DNA of 46,086 nt, taken from positions 1-46,086 of the forward strand of contig MFUP01000008.1 in assembly GCA_001785735.1 (NCBI GenBank), written 5' to 3'. The DNA comes from Candidatus Nomurabacteria bacterium RIFCSPLOWO2_01_FULL_33_24 (GTDB taxonomy: Bacteria; Patescibacteriota; Minisyncoccia; Phycocordibacterales; MFUP01). The notes under the pieces were generated by a model, which saw nothing but the letters and a program-made list of their open reading frames with translations, was not told the origin of the DNA and made no database searches. The translations under genes were made by a program, and so were the position numbers. This document shows positions 26,694-36,468 of this stretch, in pieces. Positions within the stretch are counted from its first letter, which is position 1. Each line of letters starts with the position of its first letter.

Positions 26694-26720
26694 CTCTGCC
26701 ATAGCGGAGAATGTGTCATT
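26683..26720. repeat. Inverted repeat (14-bp stem, 10-nt loop) related to the 26126 palindrome
   Basis: AATGACACATTCTC-TGCCATAGCG-GAGAATGTGTCATT. Confidence 0.95.
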
Positions 26721-26754
26721 GTGGTTTTTTATTATTTTAGATTATAGTATTTAT

Positions 26755-27417
26755 ATGACTTTTCATATTATTACAATTTTTCCAGAAATGTTTGATTCCT
26801 ATTTTAAGGAGTCTATTCTTGGTCGAGCTATTAAACAAAAAATAATAAAAATAAAATTTTATAATCCAAGAGACTTTATCCCTCGACCTCACTCGGGACA
26901 AGCCAAACACAAACAAATAGACGACAAACCTTATGGTGGCGGTCCGGGAATGGTAATGATGGCTGAACCAATAATTCGAGCGGTCGCTCATATAAAATCA
27001 AGAATCAAAAATCAAGATTCAAGAATCATGATTTTATCTCCAAACGGAAAAAAATTTACCAATAAATATGCAATTACCCTAGCAAAAAAACATCAGCATC
27101 TAGTTTTGATATCTGGTCGTTATGAAGGAATAGATGCTCGGGTTAAAAAAGTTTTAAGAGCTCAAGAAATATCAATCGGGGATTATGTATTAACAGGAGG
27201 AGAATTACCAGCAATGGTTATAATTGATATTATCACTCGTCAGATCAAAGGTGTTTTAGGAAAAAATGAGTCAGTAGAAGAAAATCGTATTTCTAGCCCC
27301 GAGATTTATACTCGTCCAGAAATTATTAAATACAAAAATAAGAATTATAAAGTTCCCAAAATTTTACTCTCTGGTCACCATAAAAATATAGAAAATTGGA
27401 AGAAAAAAAGGACCTAA
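26755..27417 (+). CDS. trmD: tRNA (guanine37-N1)-methyltransferase
   Basis: MTFHIITIFPEMFDSYFKESILGRA, DDKPYGGGPGMVMM, GRYEGIDARV, SIGDYVLTGGELPAMVIID. Confidence 0.95.
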   Translation: MTFHIITIFPEMFDSYFKESILGRAIKQKIIKIKFYNPRDFIPRPHSGQAKHKQIDDKPYGGGPGMVMMAEPIIRAVAHIKSRIKNQDSRIMILSPNGKKFTNKYAITLAKKHQHLVLISGRYEGIDARVKKVLRAQEISIGDYVLTGGELPAMVIIDIITRQIKGVLGKNESVEENRISSPEIYTRPEIIKYKNKNYKVPKILLSGHHKNIENWKKKRT

Positions 27418-27436
27418 CTATGATTAAGCTAGGTCC
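27403..27436 (-). terminator. Intrinsic terminator for the minus-strand gene
   Basis: GGACCTA (27410-27416)/TAGGTCC (27430-27436), with minus-strand TTTTTTT tail at 27409-27403. Confidence 0.75.
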
Positions 27437-27454
27437 CCAATGGAGTTTTTAGTC

Positions 27455-28456
27455 CTATTTATTTTCCCGTTCTTGACGGAGAACCTTGAAAGTCTTTCTT
27501 TTTTTGTATACAAGACTTTCAGTAAGACATCTCAAAATTTTTTTTATCTCTAGCTTAGTCGGGGGAGCGGTCGCTGTTTTGCTCCCGTTCAGAAAGAACT
27601 GCCCTTCTTCGTGGTAGAACCAATTACTTGCTCCTTTTACGTATCCCGGGGCTTTTAGTTCCTCCCAGTTACTGGTGATGACTTTTTTGTTTGCCACCTG
27701 TTCGGCAAACCGAATTTTTGCAAAGGCGCACGCTAGAGAGATTTTAGGAATGCCTATTTTTTTATTTATATAAATTTGGACATTTCCACTCTCTCCTTTT
27801 TGAACAATGATTCCTACTCCTTTGCTCAACCCCACTTTTGACAACATAATATTGTCTCCATAAACCAAGGCAATTGAAATCATCTTTTGTTCATTAAAAT
27901 TACTCACTAGAGTAATTTTAAAGATTTCCGACTTTTTTTCAAACTCTTCTTCTGCCTCAAGAAACATCAGTTGCTTCCGGTATTTAACTTCTAGTGGTTC
28001 CATGGCCCACCTCACTACTTCCTGATGATCTTCTTTTTCGTGAAGATCAAAGTAGTCTTTTATTAGGTTTGCAAATTCCCATGGGTGAGCGCCGGCTTTT
28101 TTATCATTTTGAAAAACATATTTTAAAATATAGTTAAGAGCAGGATCATCATCTGCTTCTAAATATTGAGCAACCAAGGTTGCGCAACACTCTTTTTCTG
28201 TTTTTTTCTGATGGTCATCGAATTTCCCCCCTCCAATCCCAAGAAAAAGATAACCCTTTTTCTCCAACTCCTCAAACGAGGTACCGTTTGGTCCTATATG
28301 CCGGTCGGGATGAAAAAGAATTTTAGCCTTTTTGATTCCGGGGAATTCCTCCGTTCCCCATTTTTTTAAGATCCACAGAGCCGCTACCTCATCTAGGTGC
28401 GGATTATTATGTGTTACCACATATTCAATTCCAATAGGGATTTGTTTCTGTAACAT
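27455..28456 (-). CDS. MYG1-like/DHH-superfamily phosphoesterase-type protein
   Basis: VTHNNPHLDEVAALWIL and GIGGGKFDDHQ resemble the HNxxxHxDE and GGxxDHHQ motifs of MYG1 proteins; SD AAAGGAGG upstream of the ATG. Confidence 0.55.
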   Translation of the reverse strand: MLQKQIPIGIEYVVTHNNPHLDEVAALWILKKWGTEEFPGIKKAKILFHPDRHIGPNGTSFEELEKKGYLFLGIGGGKFDDHQKKTEKECCATLVAQYLEADDDPALNYILKYVFQNDKKAGAHPWEFANLIKDYFDLHEKEDHQEVVRWAMEPLEVKYRKQLMFLEAEEEFEKKSEIFKITLVSNFNEQKMISIALVYGDNIMLSKVGLSKGVGIIVQKGESGNVQIYINKKIGIPKISLACAFAKIRFAEQVANKKVITSNWEELKAPGYVKGASNWFYHEEGQFFLNGSKTATAPPTKLEIKKILRCLTESLVYKKRKTFKVLRQERENK

Positions 28457-28611
28457 TTAAATCCTCCTTTGTTTGTATTCCGCTTTGCGCAGAATGGTTA
28501 TAAAATGTGTTAAAGAACTTCCTAATTATACCATACCTAATACTAATTTGTCAATCCTTTTGCCAATATCTTATTTAGATTTTATCTTTAAAATAGGCTA
28601 TAATTCCTAAT

Positions 28612-30585
28612 ATGTTGGGTGACCCAGAAAAAATTACTTATTTTGCTGAAACTGATTATCGCAATAACAAAGTTCCCTTTGGGATTAAGGCCAAAGATCG
28701 TACTCGACATGTCTATGTAATTGGAAAAACAGGAATGGGAAAATCTACTCTTTTAGAGAATATGGCCATTCAGGATATCATCGAAGGAGAAGGAATGGCT
28801 TTTATTGATCCTCATGGGGGAACTGCCGAAAAATTACTTGATTATATTCCCGAACATAGAATAAAAGATGTCATTTATTTTGCTCCTTTTGATATGGATT
28901 ACCCAGTTTCTTTTAATGTGATGGAAGATGTCGGAATAGATAAACGCCATTTAGTAGCTAGCGGATTAATGAGTGCTTTTAAAAAAATTTGGGTGGATGC
29001 TTGGTCAGCTCGAATGGAATATATTTTGAATAATATTTTATTGGCTTTACTTGAATACCCAAATGCAACTCTTTTAGGAGTGAACCGGATGTTAGCTGAT
29101 AAAAATTATCGTAAAAAAGTAGTTAATAACATTTCTGATCCATCAGTTAAAGCTTTTTGGGTAGACGAATTTGCTAAATATGGAGATCGTTATATGCAAG
29201 AAGCCGGAGCCGCTATACAAAATAAAATTGGTCAATTTGTTTCTAATCCCCTTATTCGTAATATTATTGGTCAACCAAAATCAACTTTTGATATTAGAGA
29301 AGTAATGGACAAAAGAAAGATTTTGATAATGAATCTTTCTAAGGGAAAAATTGGCGAGCAGAATTCAAATTTATTAGGAGGAATGTTGATTACAAAAATT
29401 TATCTTGGAGCCATGTCTCGAGCGGATGTTTCGGCTGGAGCCTTAGAAAGACTTCCAAATTTTTATTTTTATGTGGATGAATTTCAGTCTTTTGCTAATG
29501 AATCTTTTGCTGATATTTTATCCGAGGCTCGAAAATATAAACTTAATTTAACTATTGCCCATCAATACATAGAACAAATGCCGGAAGAAGTTCGAGCCGC
29601 TGTTTTTGGCAACGTGGGGACAATGATTATTTTTAGAGTTGGTTCTTTTGATGCGGAAATCTTTGAAAAAGAATTCTCTCCTTATTTTTTTATAGATGAT
29701 ATTGTTAATCTTGGATTTGCTCAGATTTATTTAAAACTTCTAATCAATGGCATTGGTTCTAAGCCGTTTTCAGCTGTTACTATTCCCCCTATTAAAGAAC
29801 CGCCAATTAATTTTAAAGAGCAAATCATTCTTAATTCAAGAAAAGCATACTCGCGCCAACGTGCCTTTGTGGAGGAAGAAATAAAATCTTGGCATGATAC
29901 TATCGAAGAAGAAAAAGATGAAAGATCTTTATTAAATAAAGATTTCAAAAAAAAAGAATTTAATTCAACAACAAAATTACCCACTCCTAATTATAGACCG
30001 CGACAAAACGATACGAAATTCCAAAGATCCCAAACACCTCTAAGATATGAAAAATCTCAATCGTTACTAACAAACCAAAGATCTGAAAAATCTCAAACAG
30101 AAATAAAAAATAACCCCCCGATTACCACCTGGAAACCTGATAAGAATATTCAAACTCAAACAACAATAAATCATCCAAAAAAACAAAGATCTCAAATGCA
30201 AAAAATAGAACCATCATCCCCCAAACTTAAAGAACTACTCAATAAACTCGAAGGGGGGACTAACCCCGACTCTAATTTTAAAAATAGAGAGTTTTTAACT
30301 GACGAAAAAGTTAAGATAGAAAAAAATGAAAATTACGGAAAAACAGTCCCTCTTTCTCAACTAAAAGAAAAAGTTCCTCAAAAAGATCCTTCTGCTCAAA
30401 ATTTATCACAATTAAAAGAGGTTCTTAACAAAGCTCTTGAGAATAGAGAAAACAAAAAAAATTCTATTCCCCCTTCACAAAATCAAAGATTGTCGATTTC
30501 AACGGAATCACAAATTGGAACAGAGAAAAAACTTAACCCTCCTAAAGAAGTGCCTGAAGATGTTTTAAAAAAGATTTTAGAATAA
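28612..30585 (+). CDS. VirD4/TraD-like type IV secretion coupling ATPase family protein
   Basis: VIGKTGMGKSTLLENMAIQD (Walker A), AFIDPHGGTAEKLL, NFYFYVDEFQSFANESF (Walker B), followed by a long low-complexity tail. Confidence 0.85.
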   Translation: MLGDPEKITYFAETDYRNNKVPFGIKAKDRTRHVYVIGKTGMGKSTLLENMAIQDIIEGEGMAFIDPHGGTAEKLLDYIPEHRIKDVIYFAPFDMDYPVSFNVMEDVGIDKRHLVASGLMSAFKKIWVDAWSARMEYILNNILLALLEYPNATLLGVNRMLADKNYRKKVVNNISDPSVKAFWVDEFAKYGDRYMQEAGAAIQNKIGQFVSNPLIRNIIGQPKSTFDIREVMDKRKILIMNLSKGKIGEQNSNLLGGMLITKIYLGAMSRADVSAGALERLPNFYFYVDEFQSFANESFADILSEARKYKLNLTIAHQYIEQMPEEVRAAVFGNVGTMIIFRVGSFDAEIFEKEFSPYFFIDDIVNLGFAQIYLKLLINGIGSKPFSAVTIPPIKEPPINFKEQIILNSRKAYSRQRAFVEEEIKSWHDTIEEEKDERSLLNKDFKKKEFNSTTKLPTPNYRPRQNDTKFQRSQTPLRYEKSQSLLTNQRSEKSQTEIKNNPPITTWKPDKNIQTQTTINHPKKQRSQMQKIEPSSPKLKELLNKLEGGTNPDSNFKNREFLTDEKVKIEKNENYGKTVPLSQLKEKVPQKDPSAQNLSQLKEVLNKALENRENKKNSIPPSQNQRLSISTESQIGTEKKLNPPKEVPEDVLKKILE

Positions 30586-30594
30586 GTTAAAATA

Positions 30595-32031
30595 ATGAAA
30601 AATTTAATAAAAGTTTTTTTTGTTCTAATCATTATCTTATTTACTCATAATATTTTTGCTCAAGTAATTATTAATGAGATTGCTTGGATGGGGAACAGTA
30701 ATTCTTCTTCGGATGAGTGGATTGAATTGTATAATTTGGGCGGAAGTGATATTGATTTAACTAATTGGACCCTTGAAGCAACGGATGATTCTCCCAGTAT
30801 CACCCTCTCAGGATTTCTTCCCTCTTTTAATTTTTTTCTTTTAGAAAGAACTGACGATAGTTCTGCCCCAACCATTTCTGCTGATTTTATTTATACAGGA
30901 GCTCTTTCTAATGATGGAGAACATTTAATTTTAAAAAATGATTTAGGAGAAATTATTAATCAAATAGATGCTTCCACCGGTTGGTTGGCTGGCGATAATG
31001 CAACCAAAGAGACAATGCAATGGGATGGGGCTGTTTGGCAGACCGGAGAAGCTACCCCAAGAGCGACAAATATAGGCAGTTCTTCTAATCATGGAGGAGA
31101 AAGTGGTGGTAGCAGTAGTAAAGAATTGATTATTATAGATGAAAACATTCCTGTTTTCTCTTTACCCACCAAAATGTCAACAAAAATAATTGCTCCCGAA
31201 TCAATGATCGCTGAAGCCCCTTATATTTTTAGTAGTAAAACTTTGAATTCTGGAGGAGAAATTTTAATTAAAGGAAAATATACATGGAATTTTGGAAATG
31301 GAGAAATAAGGGAAGATCAAGAAAATAAAGATTTTGAATATACTTATTCGCATCCCGGGGAATACGTTGTTATTTTAGAGTATCGCAAGAATTTTTATAA
31401 TTTAAATCCTGATGTTACTGATCGGATAGTAATTGAAGTTATCCCAGCTGATTTGTCTATTTCAAATGTTTTTGAAGATGGTTCCATTGAACTTTTTAAT
31501 GAATCAGATAATGAAATTAATATTGGAAAATGGTCACTTAAATCTAATGACAATTATTTTAATATTCCCAAAAATACATTTATTCTATCTGGAAAAAAAC
31601 TCGTTTTCTCTCCCTCAGTGACTGGTTTTACAAATATCGCTTTAAATCAAATGGCCCTAATTTACCCTAATCAAAAAATTGCTTCTGATTACAAAAAAGA
31701 ACCAGAACCAAAGAAAATTCCTCAAAAGATAGTTTACGAAAATTCAGTGGCTAAAACATTTGTTCAAGAAGAAATAGATCAAATTAAAGAAGAAAATAAT
31801 ATTTTAGTAGAGAATAAAACCAATCTGGATTCTAATTTGTCTGAAATACCCCTTGAAGCAAGTATTATAAAAACTTTACCTGAGAACAGGGTTAATAACA
31901 AAAAAAGTAATTCTTATATTTGGTTTCTAGTTTTAATTGGTCTAGTCAGTTTGGCTGTCCTTTCCATTTTTTTTATCAGGAATAGTGGAAAGAGGACTAA
32001 TAATTTCGATAGTTTCAAAATCATCGATTAA
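30595..32031 (+). CDS. Secreted, membrane-anchored lamin-tail-domain (LTD) protein with PKD-like region
   Basis: Signal peptide; VIINEIAWMGNSNSSSDEWIELYNLGGSDIDLTNWTL (LTD); YTYSHPGEYVVILEY (PKD-like); C-terminal TM. Confidence 0.8.
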   Translation: MKNLIKVFFVLIIILFTHNIFAQVIINEIAWMGNSNSSSDEWIELYNLGGSDIDLTNWTLEATDDSPSITLSGFLPSFNFFLLERTDDSSAPTISADFIYTGALSNDGEHLILKNDLGEIINQIDASTGWLAGDNATKETMQWDGAVWQTGEATPRATNIGSSSNHGGESGGSSSKELIIIDENIPVFSLPTKMSTKIIAPESMIAEAPYIFSSKTLNSGGEILIKGKYTWNFGNGEIREDQENKDFEYTYSHPGEYVVILEYRKNFYNLNPDVTDRIVIEVIPADLSISNVFEDGSIELFNESDNEINIGKWSLKSNDNYFNIPKNTFILSGKKLVFSPSVTGFTNIALNQMALIYPNQKIASDYKKEPEPKKIPQKIVYENSVAKTFVQEEIDQIKEENNILVENKTNLDSNLSEIPLEASIIKTLPENRVNNKKSNSYIWFLVLIGLVSLAVLSIFFIRNSGKRTNNFDSFKIID

Positions 32032-33147
32032 AGTTTCTTCTTTTATTGTTACAGGAGTTAATTCCTCTAGCTCTTGTAAATCTTTTTTAATAACTTCTCC
32101 GACATCATTAATTATATTTTCTAACGAATTTGATAATCCCTCACTGGTTCTTATTTCATCTTTTAGAGACAAAAGAAGACTTAACTCGTCAGCCTTTTGA
32201 TTTATTTTCTGCAAGACAAGAAATGTTTCTGCATCATTATCTTTAACCTCAGGTTCCTTGTCAACTTTTCCTTTAAGTTCTTGAATCTTAGCTAGTTTTT
32301 CATCTATATCATTAGCAAATGTTTTTGAGGCAGGTATTTTTAGATTGTCTACCACAAATTGCAACTCATTAACTTTTTTTTCTGCTTCTTTAATTTTTTT
32401 CTGAATATTGATTTCCCCATCAGTATCTATCCCTCCTTCTTCAGCTATTAGTTTTTTACTTTCATTTTTATTTTCCGATGATTTAATTGTCTTTTCATAA
32501 GTCTTAGAAAGAATATCATCTATATTTTTTTCGCTCTTCGTTTCTTCTTTTATAGCCAATAAAACTGTCGTATGAACTCCAAGGGAAGTTTCTAACTGTG
32601 AATGTATCTCTACTGCTAATTTAGGATTTTTTACCTCAATTTTTTTAGTTTCTTTATCTATTTTATCCGCATGTTTATCTAACTGATTATTTATTTTTTC
32701 ACTGGCACTGGAGGTCATTTTATCTTTCAACACTAGTTCGGCTGCTTCTTGAAGACGTCTTTCAGTTCTTTCTATCTCCCAGATTGCTTTTTCTTTTGAT
32801 CCTGAAATAAAAATACCTCTTATTTCTTCGTTAATTTCTACTTTTATAGGGTAAAGGGCATCTCCGGGAAGAGATTGTTCAGCCGCATAAGAAAAACTGC
32901 CACCAGTCAAAAGAGTGATTACAAGACTAGTCACCATAATAATTCGCATAGGTTTTTTTATTAAAGAAAAGTTAAATAATTTTGAAGAAATAAAATATGG
33001 TGATTTAATAAAAAAAGGAGAATTAATTGGAGCTGGATTTTTTTCCATAAATGACAAAAGCCTCCCTTTAATAAGAGTTTTTTCATCTTCTTGAAGAACA
33101 ACTTTCTTTATCTTTTCTATAATTTTTTTAAAAATATCATTTCTCAT
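31942..33147 (-). CDS. DUF5667-type membrane protein (candidate anti-sigma partner)
   Basis: Single TM then GGSFSYAAEQSLPGDALYPIKVEINEEIRGIF; overlaps the sigma factor gene. Confidence 0.75.
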   Translation of the reverse strand: MRNDIFKKIIEKIKKVVLQEDEKTLIKGRLLSFMEKNPAPINSPFFIKSPYFISSKLFNFSLIKKPMRIIMVTSLVITLLTGGSFSYAAEQSLPGDALYPIKVEINEEIRGIFISGSKEKAIWEIERTERRLQEAAELVLKDKMTSSASEKINNQLDKHADKIDKETKKIEVKNPKLAVEIHSQLETSLGVHTTVLLAIKEETKSEKNIDDILSKTYEKTIKSSENKNESKKLIAEEGGIDTDGEINIQKKIKEAEKKVNELQFVVDNLKIPASKTFANDIDEKLAKIQELKGKVDKEPEVKDNDAETFLVLQKINQKADELSLLLSLKDEIRTSEGLSNSLENIINDVGEVIKKDLQELEELTPVTIKEETLIDDFETIEIISPLSTIPDKKNGKDSQTD

Positions 33148-33652
33148 ATTCTCTTAAAATACTTTTTATATCCTTTAATCCTCGATGGAGACGAACAGAT
33201 ACATTGTTTTCTGTCTCTTTTATAATTTTAGCGATTTCTTTTATAGAAAAGTCATCAACATAATGCATAATAATGACTTCCCTATATTTATCGTCAATTT
33301 GGTCTAAGACCTTAATAACTTTTTTTCCATCAATTACTTCTTCAGTTTTTTCTTTTTCATCAAATCCATAATCAAATCCATATTCTACCATCTCATCCAA
33401 GGAAAAATTTTTTTTCTTTCGTGATTGATCAATAATCAAATTATTAGCTACTTTATACAAAAAAGCTCTAATATTTTCGATCTCCCTCTTTTCTCCCCCA
33501 GAGAGATATTCCCAAGTTTTCATAAATGTTTCTTGAGTAATATCTAAAGATAAATCTCGATTTCTGGTTTTAAAGAGACAAAATCGAAAAATAGCATCTG
33601 AATATTCATCATAGGCCCTTAAAAATTCACTATTTTGTTTATTTACTTTCAT
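33137..33652 (-). CDS. RNA polymerase ECF-type sigma factor
   Basis: DAIFRFCLFKTRNRDLSLDITQETFMKTWEYL (region 2); DDKYREVIIMHYVDDFSIKEIAKIIKETENNVSVRLHRGLKDI (region 4). Confidence 0.9.
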   Translation of the reverse strand: MKVNKQNSEFLRAYDEYSDAIFRFCLFKTRNRDLSLDITQETFMKTWEYLSGGEKREIENIRAFLYKVANNLIIDQSRKKKNFSLDEMVEYGFDYGFDEKEKTEEVIDGKKVIKVLDQIDDKYREVIIMHYVDDFSIKEIAKIIKETENNVSVRLHRGLKDIKSILREYEK

Positions 33653-33737
33653 CTATTATGACGATCCAATAAGGCATTTATTACACAGTTTTACCTTATG
33701 ATATAAGCCATTTTAGCTTAAATTGTAGTAAAATGGA

Positions 33738-36383
33738 ATGATGGAACTTATTTGGCATACCAAGAGCTACAAAGAAATAATCCAAGAATTATCTTCTAGG
33801 GAAAGTGGTCTGAACAACTCTGAGGTTCAAAAACGTTTAAAAGAATACGGATCTAATGAATTACCTGATCCGAAAGTTGATAGTTTTTTTTCTATATTTT
33901 TAAAACAATTTCAGAGTCCTCTTATTTATATTTTATTTTTAGCCAGTCTAATAATTTTTTTGATGGGGGAGCTGACAGATGGGTTTATTATTCTCTTTGT
34001 TCTTTTCTTTAATGCTCTAATAGGAACCATCCAAGAAGGAAAAGCTCAAAACACTCTTTTGTTACTAAAAGAGTTTTCCGAAACTAATACTTTAATTTTA
34101 CGCGAAGAAAAAGAAATAATCATTTCATCAAAAGAAATTGTTCCAGGAGATATTATTATTTTACAAGATGGAAATAAAATTCCTGCCGATGCTAGGATTA
34201 TTGATTCCCACTATTTAATTCTTGACCAATCTACTTTAACCGGAGAGTCTGTCCCAGTTCACAAAGTTAATCTTAAATCATTAAATAAAAAATTAAGCCC
34301 AGCCGACCAAAATAATATGGTATTTAAAGGAACTCATATTGTGGCCGGAAACGGGAAAGCCATTGTGGTTGCCACCGGACTTAATACTATTCTAGGGAAA
34401 ATTTCAAAAAAAATTGAAACAATAAATACTGAGATACCGCTTAAAAGAAATATTGAGAATATCGCCAAAATAATCATTACCCTAGTTGGAATAATAAGTT
34501 TATTATTATTTATAATAGGGATCTGGTCAGGAAATAATATTAGAGAAATGTTCAAGATTGTTGTTTCTCTTTCTGTTTCAGTTATCCCTGAGGGATTACC
34601 AATTGTTATTACTCTAATTTTAACCAGAGGTGTTTTTAAAATGAGTAAACAAAATGTTTTAGTAAAAAGGCTTCAAGCAGTAGAGTCTTTGGGAGAAGCG
34701 GAAATAATTGCTGTTGATAAGACTGGAACCATTACTAAAAATGAAATGATTATCCAGAAAATATATACTAATAATAAACTTTTTGAAGTTGGGGGTATCG
34801 GTTATGAGCCCAAAGGAAAAATTTCTTTTAATGGAAAAATAATTAATCCTCGAAATTATCCTGAACTCATGATGATGGGGAAATTAGCCCTTTTTTGCGC
34901 TAATGCTCGTGTTTTTTATTCTGAAGAAAAAGATCAATGGTTAGTCAGCGGAGAACCAACCGAAGCCTCTTTGTTGGTTTTAGGACATAAAATTGGTTTT
35001 AATAAAAGTAAATTAGAAGAAAAATATCCTTTAATAATAGATATTCCTTTTAGTCATGCTAATAAATATCATGGAACTACTCATTTGATTGATAATAAAG
35101 GACTTTTAAAGATAGTTGGAGCTCCAGAAACAGTTTTATCCCTTTGTTATAAGTTATCACTTGAAGAAAAAAAAATAATTGAATCGATGATCAGAAAAAT
35201 GTCTAAGCAAGGACTTCGTGTTTTAGCAGTAGGGATAAATGAAAATGTTTCTTTTGAATATAAAGAAGCAGATACAAAAAAATTAACTTTCATTGGTCTT
35301 TTCGGGATGAAAGATGGCTTGCGTCCAGAAGTAATTGAAGCAGTTAAAAAAACAAAATTAGCCGGGGTAAAAGTGATAATGATTACCGGTGATCACAAAA
35401 TTACCGCTCAGGCAGTTGCTCGAGAGGCAGGCATTTTTATAGAAGGAGATAGTATCCTAACAGGTAAAGACATTGATGAATTATCTGACGAGGAATTTAA
35501 ATTTGAACTAGAAAAAACCACTGTTTTTGCTAGGGTTAGTCCAGAGCATAAATTAAAAATTATTAAAGCTTATAAAGATAATGGAAAGATTATTGCTATG
35601 ACAGGTGATGGAGTTAATGATGCCCCGTCTTTAGTAGCTGCTGATTTAGGAGTGGCTATGGGAAAGATTGGAACAGAAGTAGCTAAAGAAGCTTCAGACC
35701 TTGTTCTTTTAGATGATAATTTTGGCAGTATTGTCGATGCTATTAAAGAGGGAAGGAATATTTATAAAAATATCAAGAGAGTCATCCTGTATCTTTTTTC
35801 TACTGGAATTGGAGAAATAATGGTTATCACAGTGGCTATTATATTAAAATTACCATTACCTCTTTTAGCAGCCCAAATTATTTGGTTAAATTTAGTGACA
35901 GATAGTTTTCCAATTTTAGCCATGTCTTTTGATTCAAAAGGGGGTCAAAGTTTTTATCATGAAAAATTTAGCCACCGAAAAAAAATTATCGACTCTTTAA
36001 TGATTCAAAGAATGATTATAATGGCTACCCCCATGGTTATTGGGACTTTAATTTTATTCAAATATTATTTACAAATTGATTCAATTAAAGCCTTAACAGT
36101 TTCTTTAACAGTTCTAGCTGCTTTTCAATGGCTTAATGCTTGGAATTGTATTTCCAAGACACAATCTTTGTTTAAGGAAAAAATTCTTCAACATAAATTT
36201 CTTATTGGAGCGACCCTATTAGTTATCGGACTTCAATTATTAGCTGTTTACACTCCTTTTTTCCAAAAAATATTACACACAACCCCCTTATCATTTATAG
36301 ATTGGCTTTTGATTATTGTAGTTGGATTTTCTGTTGTTATTTTTGAAGAAATTCGCAAATGGCTTTACCAAATTTTTGATTAA
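33738..36383 (+). CDS. Cation-transporting P-type ATPase (P2A Ca2+-ATPase-like)
   Basis: LTGES, PEGLPIVITLIL, AVDKTGTITKNEM, MITGDHKITA, MTGDGVNDAPSL, WLNLVTDSFPILAMSFD. Confidence 0.9.
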   Translation: MMELIWHTKSYKEIIQELSSRESGLNNSEVQKRLKEYGSNELPDPKVDSFFSIFLKQFQSPLIYILFLASLIIFLMGELTDGFIILFVLFFNALIGTIQEGKAQNTLLLLKEFSETNTLILREEKEIIISSKEIVPGDIIILQDGNKIPADARIIDSHYLILDQSTLTGESVPVHKVNLKSLNKKLSPADQNNMVFKGTHIVAGNGKAIVVATGLNTILGKISKKIETINTEIPLKRNIENIAKIIITLVGIISLLLFIIGIWSGNNIREMFKIVVSLSVSVIPEGLPIVITLILTRGVFKMSKQNVLVKRLQAVESLGEAEIIAVDKTGTITKNEMIIQKIYTNNKLFEVGGIGYEPKGKISFNGKIINPRNYPELMMMGKLALFCANARVFYSEEKDQWLVSGEPTEASLLVLGHKIGFNKSKLEEKYPLIIDIPFSHANKYHGTTHLIDNKGLLKIVGAPETVLSLCYKLSLEEKKIIESMIRKMSKQGLRVLAVGINENVSFEYKEADTKKLTFIGLFGMKDGLRPEVIEAVKKTKLAGVKVIMITGDHKITAQAVAREAGIFIEGDSILTGKDIDELSDEEFKFELEKTTVFARVSPEHKLKIIKAYKDNGKIIAMTGDGVNDAPSLVAADLGVAMGKIGTEVAKEASDLVLLDDNFGSIVDAIKEGRNIYKNIKRVILYLFSTGIGEIMVITVAIILKLPLPLLAAQIIWLNLVTDSFPILAMSFDSKGGQSFYHEKFSHRKKIIDSLMIQRMIIMATPMVIGTLILFKYYLQIDSIKALTVSLTVLAAFQWLNAWNCISKTQSLFKEKILQHKFLIGATLLVIGLQLLAVYTPFFQKILHTTPLSFIDWLLIIVVGFSVVIFEEIRKWLYQIFD

Positions 36384-36468
36384 TTGAAATATTTTTAATA
36401 GCTTGCTATTCTGATTATATTGTGGTATTTTAAGTAATATATTATTTTGTTCATTAAAATTAATATTT

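Noticed and set aside
26990-27045. Low-complexity AATCAAGAATCAAAAATCAAGATTCAAGAATC stretch in trmD as a repeat insertion
   Set aside because: The TrmD alignment appears to keep normal spacing between GGGPGM and LSPxG, so it looks like codon-biased drift rather than an inserted element.
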